A program made the position numbers and the translations under genes. The notes under the pieces are model-generated. The model searched no databases. It was not told the DNA's origin and saw nothing but the letters and a program-made list of their open reading frames with translations. Below are positions 58,813 through 64,000 of a DNA stretch of 64,000 bases, piece after piece; positions within the stretch are counted from its first letter, which is position 1; every line of letters starts with the position of its first letter. The stretch comes from Tubiluchus corallicola (Eukaryota > Priapulida > Priapulimorpha > Priapulimorphida > Tubiluchidae), in NCBI GenBank assembly GCA_030141605.1, contig JAQGDQ010000248.1, positions 267,887 to 331,886 of the forward strand, read 5' to 3'.

Positions 58813-61439
58813 AGTTACGAATCAAGGTTCTCGAACACAGTGCGAATGATTCAAGAAATTTCGTATGACTTGTATGGAAAGCACTAAAAATGCTAATGAT
58901 TATAAACATTGCTTCAGTCTTTCAGGCTTAATAATGCAGATGTATTCAGATGGTAAGTTCGGGCTGCATGGGTCGCAATCATATTATGGTAATTTTTTCT
59001 ACGCACCATTCTCGTACGCCTTTATGTAAGTAGTGGATGATTAACTGTTTGGTTGAATACCTAGAAAGCTGAAAGGCACGGTGAAAAAAGACTAGTTTGA
59101 CTGAACTATATGTGTGAGTGTTTTGAATAATATTTCAGTGCGTTATTTCTTGTGCATGTATATCTTTTCCGTAACTGAAATGTACTATAAATACTGAATA
59201 AAACGTTGAATGGCCCTTTACAATAATCTCACAATAGATTATTTATTTATTTTAGGAGTAATACAATTGATCTTGCCAGAATGAGTTTAATGAAAGGACG
59301 TAGAATGAATTAATTGACGTACCTGAACGGACTTGTGCTACTAACCCGAGTTAGTTTGTAGTTTTGAAATTTGTAAACGCTGAGCAAATATAAGTGCTTG
59401 TGGTGTATTGCTGTGAGATGTACATGAAACGAAATTGTTTGTGGTGGGTTACACTAAGAAAATTACACTTGAACTTACAATTTTAATACTATAAAAAATC
59501 AATTAAAATTGCAAAGGAGGAAAAGAGGATAAAGTAAAAATTATAATACAAAGTTTGAGTTAAAATGTTAAAAGAACCTCTCTCATATTTTGTATAGGTA
59601 CTAAAAATACGATTCTGTTTTTAAGTTGTACGTTGCTGTGAATGAAATATCATTAGCAATCGCTAGTTGTAAGATGAGCATTTATTTTTGACACTGAAGA
59701 GAATGAAAACTTATTTTCGCTCAATAACGCGCTATGTGAAATTTAATCACGTGACATCCAAGCACAAAGAACCAGATAATTTTATTTTGTTTTGTCGATT
59801 TACATTCTGAGGAAATTCTATAAAACACTAATTCTATAAAACACAAACGGTCTGAAATTGTCTCACATAACTTTATGGTATTACGATACTACGATATTAG
59901 GATACGACATTGCGATACGATATTACGATACTTTTTGATACCAATAGTACGTATTGCAAAGATATACTATATTTATCGACTGAAATAAGGGTATGATGAG
60001 CATCCGACCAGGACAAAGTCGAGGGGATCTTTACTAAAGACCTTTACTATAAGATCTTTACTTATACGAAGTTCGCATAACCGGTTAGTCACGTTATTCC
60101 AGCTTCCAGGGTGATCGTCAAACGTTGGAATCCGACAGCTTCCGACTGCAGTCACTACAACTGATAAGTATACTTACCTTACATCCTTCTCCCTCACCTG
60201 GGTTGGGGCTAACTAGTCTGCTGATTATCGTAAGTTATCTAGAAACGTCGTTTATAATTATAACAAGTTTGTTATTGTTTTGATTTAAAGTGAATTGTTT
60301 TTACTTCTTGTTATCTCATTAAACCCAGAATTTATCGGTAATATTAAAAACAGTTTTGTTTGGTTCTATTCTGTATACATGTCTGTGAACTATGCTTAAA
60401 TGGAAAGATTCACTGAACCCACGTGTCAGCACATATCGGTAATTAGTAGCAAAAAGTGTTTGTGGTGTCGTAACGAAAGCGTCCTATATCACAGGTGGTA
60501 CACCACATATCACACCCATCTTAGGATCCCGGGTAGTTAGCAGTTAATGCACAAGTCTAGGCAAGTTTTACACGGGCAAGATGTTTCATTTTTCTTGTGG
60601 AACATGATGATTAATCTGCGTAACACATAACTATGTCAAGGAACATTATCGAACATAATAATACAAGACGAAATTTGCCTAAATCCTACGCGTGCCTTGG
60701 CTATTTTATGCACGGTGTGCTCTTTTAGGATAAAGGATTCCAGTGGATGATAAATCTCACCACAATCAGCAACTCTCCACAAAGGGAGAAGGGCATTACG
60801 ATGACGCCAATCATATTTCCGTTTCTAATCCAGAATCTGAGGGTTTGCAGAAGAAGATTATTTCGGTTTTCCTTTGATGCAAAGAAGCAACATTATTATA
60901 ATGCGACCATTGTTTCCAGAACGAATTCAAGGAATTCTGCAAGTTATTATTCTACTGAGGAGAAAAACTAAACTGACTAATGAACGAATGAGCGTGTGCA
61001 TGAATAAACGAACGAGTAGACGGGAGAAATAAAATGAAATGAAGAAGAAACAAAAAGTGACAGCAAACGAAGGAAAAAGTTTGTAAACTAGGAAACGGTC
61101 AAGCAGACAAACAAACCGAGGAGCAATTATATACGTGCGTACAAGTCGATGTGCATTTTAAGACCAAAAAATGCATCATTTTATATATTACCTGTGTACA
61201 AGTCGACCATAAAATATTAAGATCTTCCAGAGCAAATAATGTCATTAATGGCCGATTAATTAATCAATAGCCTACTGTGTTAGTGTGTAAGATACGTGCA
61301 AGTGCCTGGGCCGAGTATTTTATACCTAGCCGAATATATATTCATGTTGAGGGCCCTCAATGCAATCCATGATAATGCAGCCTGGCCTTTCATCGCGCAT
61401 AATTATTTGTAATGCCTTTAACTCTAGGATATCGCGGCC
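58813..61439. other. Non-coding with a small degenerate tandem
   Basis: 59878-59940 is a degenerate TACGATATTACGATAC-type repeat, next to a short AATTCTATAAAACAC duplication. A minus-strand 60-codon frame (59973-60155) abuts it and may be part of a mobile element. No other signal. Confidence 0.35.
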
Positions 61440-62456
61440 AGGATACGTAGTAACATTTCAGTCGCTGATTTCTCACTTATGAAATACCAGGGAGGTATAA
61501 TGTCTCCTATTTTATTTAACTTGTATTTTCTTGACCAAGTCAGAGGCTTAACACTTCACAGTATGGTTGTCACATTGCTCATCCATATACGAAGCATCTG
61601 ATGTATGCAGACGATGTCTGCTTATTAGACACAACGACAATTGCACTGCAAAAACTCATTGATATATACGTTGATTATGCTAAACAGGATGACATTATTA
61701 TTAATGTCGAGGAGACTAAATTGGTCTCGATAAAGTCATCTGTTTTTAAAAATGTGGCAAACGGTTCCGTTAGTCTTGAAGGAACTATGATCAAGCCCTA
61801 CAAACATGAGAAATACTTAGGGCATATAATTTCTGATAATAATGCAGATGATCTTGACATTATCAGACAAAGAACAATTTATTATTCTAGGGCCAACCAT
61901 TTAATTAGACACTTGCTCACTTGCTGTCAAGAAGTATCTTTTTAATTCCTACTGCAGTAGTTTTTATTGTATGGCTACATGGCGCCATTACAATTTATAC
62001 AATCTGAGGAAATTAAAAGTTACCTATAACATCTCTATTAGAAAGCTTTTTAAATATCTTTATGACACTAATGCTAGAAGTATTACAACAAATCTCAATA
62101 TTAGATACTTCGAGGACTGTGTGTACTTAGTCTTTGTAACAGAGCTGCTATTAGTGAGAATGATATTTGTAAGCATTTAAGTGAATGTGATGCATTTTTA
62201 CTTCCTCCATTAGAAAGAAATGGATAGAACTTCTTTATTGTTTTCGGTAATGCCTTGCCGATGTAACTAATTGTTTTATAATTTATTCATTCATTTACTT
62301 TGTGTGTCACTAACTAAGTCATAATTGTAAATATTTATAACTGTTGTATGTAATATTTTGTCTTGAATGTATTTTTGTATATATGAACCTAGAGTTTCAT
62401 ACCAAATCACTTAAATCACGGTCATATCAAGACTTAAATCAAATCATATCAAATCA
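61440..62456 (+). pseudogene. LINE reverse transcriptase, 3' part of ORF2, frameshifted
   Basis: The + strand reads through the second half of a non-LTR reverse transcriptase in several frames: KYQGGIMSPILFNLYF (61482-61530), a frameshift, then the catalytic LMYADDVCLL (YADD at about 61604) in a 114-codon frame with KYLGHIISDN. After another break come YNLYNLRKLKVTYNISIRKL and, in a third frame, SENDICKHLSECDAFLLPPL and TAG at 62225. It includes RT palm motifs and the thumb-like tail; upstream endonuclease and RT fingers are missing. The 3' UTR runs to ATCAAATCATATCAAATC repeats and then the CT tract. At least two frameshifts make it a dead 5'-truncated copy. The clade (CR1/jockey-like) is inferred from memory. 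Confidence 0.8.
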
Positions 62457-62457
62457 A

Positions 62458-62552
62458 CTTTCTCTCTCTCTCTCTCTCTCTCTCGTTCGCTCTCTCTCTC
62501 TCTCTCTCTCCCTCCCTTCTTCCCCCCCTCTCTCTCTCTCCTCCATCCCTCC

Positions 62553-62639
<87 letters not shown>

Positions 62640-62757
62640 TTCTCTCTTGCTCTCTCTCTCGTTGTCTCTCTCTCCGCCTCTCTCTCTCTTTCTCTGTCTC
62701 TCTCTTTCTCTTTCTCTCTCCCTCTTGCTTTCTCTCGCTCGCCCTCTCCTGCTTGTC
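62458..62757. repeat. (CT)n polypyrimidine tract next to the LINE tail
   Basis: About 300 bp of CT with CCCTCC, TTGCTC and GTCT interruptions, beginning immediately after the LINE 3' tail repeats. Confidence 0.95.
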
Positions 62758-63036
62758 AGTCAGTTAGTCTGTCTGTTTGTCTGTCTATCTGTCTACCTAC
62801 TTACCTACTTACCCAATCACCCACCCAGACACCCAAGCCCATCCATCCATCCATCCATCCCTCCCTCCCTCCCTCCCTCCCTCCCGCCATCCATCCATCC
62901 ATCCAGTCCATCCGTCCATCCATCCATCCATCCATCCATCCCTCCCTCCCTCCCTCCCTCCCTCCCTCCCGCCATCCATCCATCCGTCCGTCCGTCCGTC
63001 CGTCCGTCCGTCCGTCCGTCCGTCCGTCCGTCCATA
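62758..63036. repeat. Tetranucleotide arrays: CTGT, CCAT, CCCT, CCGT
   Basis: Successive blocks: GTCTGTCTGTTT, TACCTACTTACC, CATC/CCTC blocks repeated twice (62839-62980, a duplicated CCATCC...CCCTCC...CCCGCC compound unit), then (CCGT)n at about 62983-63033. All are variants of a four-base period, suggesting one array diversified by substitution and re-expansion. Confidence 0.95.
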
Positions 63037-63275
63037 GTGAACTGGTTGCACGGGCTCGTTTTTGGGCAATTTATTTCAAATGTATTTTATTAATGGTTAT
63101 TATATGTGTTTGTTACCTTTGTCTTTTTATGTTTGTAAATGGTTTTTTATAGTTGTAAACTTTGCAAAGCATTTCAGTATTTCTAATATATGGTTTACAC
63201 TATGGTCTACATGTTTAGACAATTTAACACTTGCACTGTCGCCGTGCTGCTTTTCTTGTGAATTAACATTAATAT

Positions 63276-63394
63276 GCTTCGGCCAAATCACGTTGAAAAC
63301 ACCGGTTCTCGTCTGATCACCAAAGTTAAGCAACGTAGAGCCTGGTTAGTGCTTGGATGGGTGACTGCCAAGGAATACCAGGTGCTGAAGGCTT
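63276..63394 (+). rRNA. 5S rRNA-like head of SINE copy B (not a functional 5S gene)
   Basis: 119 nt co-linear with 5S rRNA: CGGTTCTCGTCTGATCACC, AAGTTAAGCAACGTAGAGCC, TTAGTGCTTGGATGGGTGAC and GGTGCTGAAGGCTT. Substitutions in the box C region (GTGCTT for GTACTT) and ACTGCCAAGG for ACCTCCTAGG show more decay than copy A. Confidence 0.8.
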
Positions 63395-63820
63395 GCAGGA
63401 TGCCCACACTGTATCTCGACACTAGGCGTAGGAGCTGCACAAGCAGCCAACGGCTAGAGAGCGGAGGAGGTCAACTGACCCAACGGCCATGTGTAGAGGA
63501 GTAAACCTTCCAAATCAGGAGTGGAGCCCCGAAAGCGGACCAGTGCAGCATGCTCACTGACTCCGGCAGCTCCTGCAGCCAACCTGGTGCCAAACGTATC
63601 GCTCCACTTTCCTTTGGACTACACCAGGGAGGAAGAGAGGGGGTTCCTGTTGTCTGGGCAACACAGGATCTCCATACACCTTGCCCAGGCGTGCGCCCTG
63701 GACACAGTTCAAGGATCGCACTGCTCAGCCACAGTCGACGCTGCAGCTCCATCAATGTGATCAATAACTGACTCTCTTGGCGCACACTCCATTGTCTTCC
63801 AAGACAGAAGGATGCCAACC
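63276..63820 (+). mobile_element. 5S-derived SINE, copy B
   Basis: Flanked by a perfect 11-bp target duplication AACATTAATAT (63265-63275 and 63821-63831). A 5S head at 63276-63394 is followed by a body matching copy A along its whole length, apart from about 21 extra bases near 63737 (CGACGCTGCAGCTCC region). It ends GGATGCCAACC. There is no poly(A) tail, so 3' recognition probably relies on the shared tail sequence. ORFs of 70-115 codons on both strands are read from the SINE body. Confidence 0.88.
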
Positions 63821-63831
63821 AACATTAATAT

Positions 63832-64000
63832 TGTTGGGACATACATGTATTGCAAAACTGATGCTTATTTTTGTTTAGTGTACGGGTTACTTTTTTAAAT
63901 AGATTTCTTCCGATTGAAAAAAATGAATCAAAATTGATGTTCGCGCGCTAACGATTTGATAAAATGACGTCATTCGTGATGATAGCCATAGATTTCTCTT
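63832..64000. other. Window end, CRE-like palindrome
   Basis: Plain sequence, with AAAATGACGTCATTCG at about 63962-63977 following a CpG-rich GTTCGCGCGCTAACG. No gene. Confidence 0.4.

Noticed and set aside
60168-60200. U1 snRNA 5' end (ATACTTACCT)
   Set aside because: Only ten bases match, and the following sequence has no U1 stem-loop or Sm site.

Overview
This window is eukaryotic nuclear DNA from an animal. It is AT-rich and dominated by non-coding and repetitive sequence. It holds one spliceosomal exon that can be read with confidence, ending in a consensus GTAAGT donor, and one small probable terminal exon. The rest is microsatellites, minisatellites, decayed non-LTR retrotransposons, a 5S rRNA-derived SINE and several families of non-autonomous DNA transposons. 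No bacterial-style operons were seen. The channel type, the transposon assortment and the gene sparsity fit a large invertebrate genome. A lophotrochozoan such as a mollusc, annelid or brachiopod is my best guess, but the sequence does not prove it.

Genes. The main gene is a cyclic nucleotide-gated (CNG) channel on the + strand. One 1,360-bp coding exon (25203-26562) encodes the whole N-terminus, S1-S6 and the pore, and a phase-1 donor follows directly. The C-linker and cyclic-nucleotide-binding exons were not found, so the 37 kb downstream may be the first part of a very long intron. A CpG-rich stretch at about 24480-24660 is the likely promoter or 5' UTR. A second gene probably ends at 14182-14298, where a strong acceptor is followed by 38 basic Ser/Thr/Pro-rich codons and a stop. 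Its upstream exons were not recognised.

Repeats, left to right. Two dispersed families, called R1 here (about 0.6 kb, 10 copies) and R2 (about 0.45 kb, 8 copies), both begin TTAAAGG and end at TTAA. They look like TTAA-targeting non-autonomous transposons. At 8741-10020 lies a 16 x 80-bp minisatellite with no length variation, and just after it an R2 copy contains its own 41-bp array. Two SINEs with complete 5S rRNA heads (16770-17295 and 63276-63820) each have target-site duplications. Decayed LINE 3' ends lie near 6.1-6.6, 20.1-20.3, 20.9-21.8, 58.0-58.4 and 61.4-62.5 kb, several with simple-repeat tails. Two small elements carry degenerate TTAGGG-like arrays between 8-bp target duplications (27.35 and 53.18 kb). 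A GC-rich hAT-like element sits at 30968-31391. A foldback element at about 35.0-35.5 kb holds a remnant of a transposase helix-turn-helix. A 97%-identical 191-bp inverted repeat with a 16-bp loop lies at 44632-45030. Large GA/CT tracts occur near 31.2, 42.6, 47.2 and 62.5 kb.

The window therefore reads as a gene-poor landscape around the 5' half of one sensory-type ion-channel gene. Most of its visible structure comes from transposons and the tandem arrays they appear to seed.
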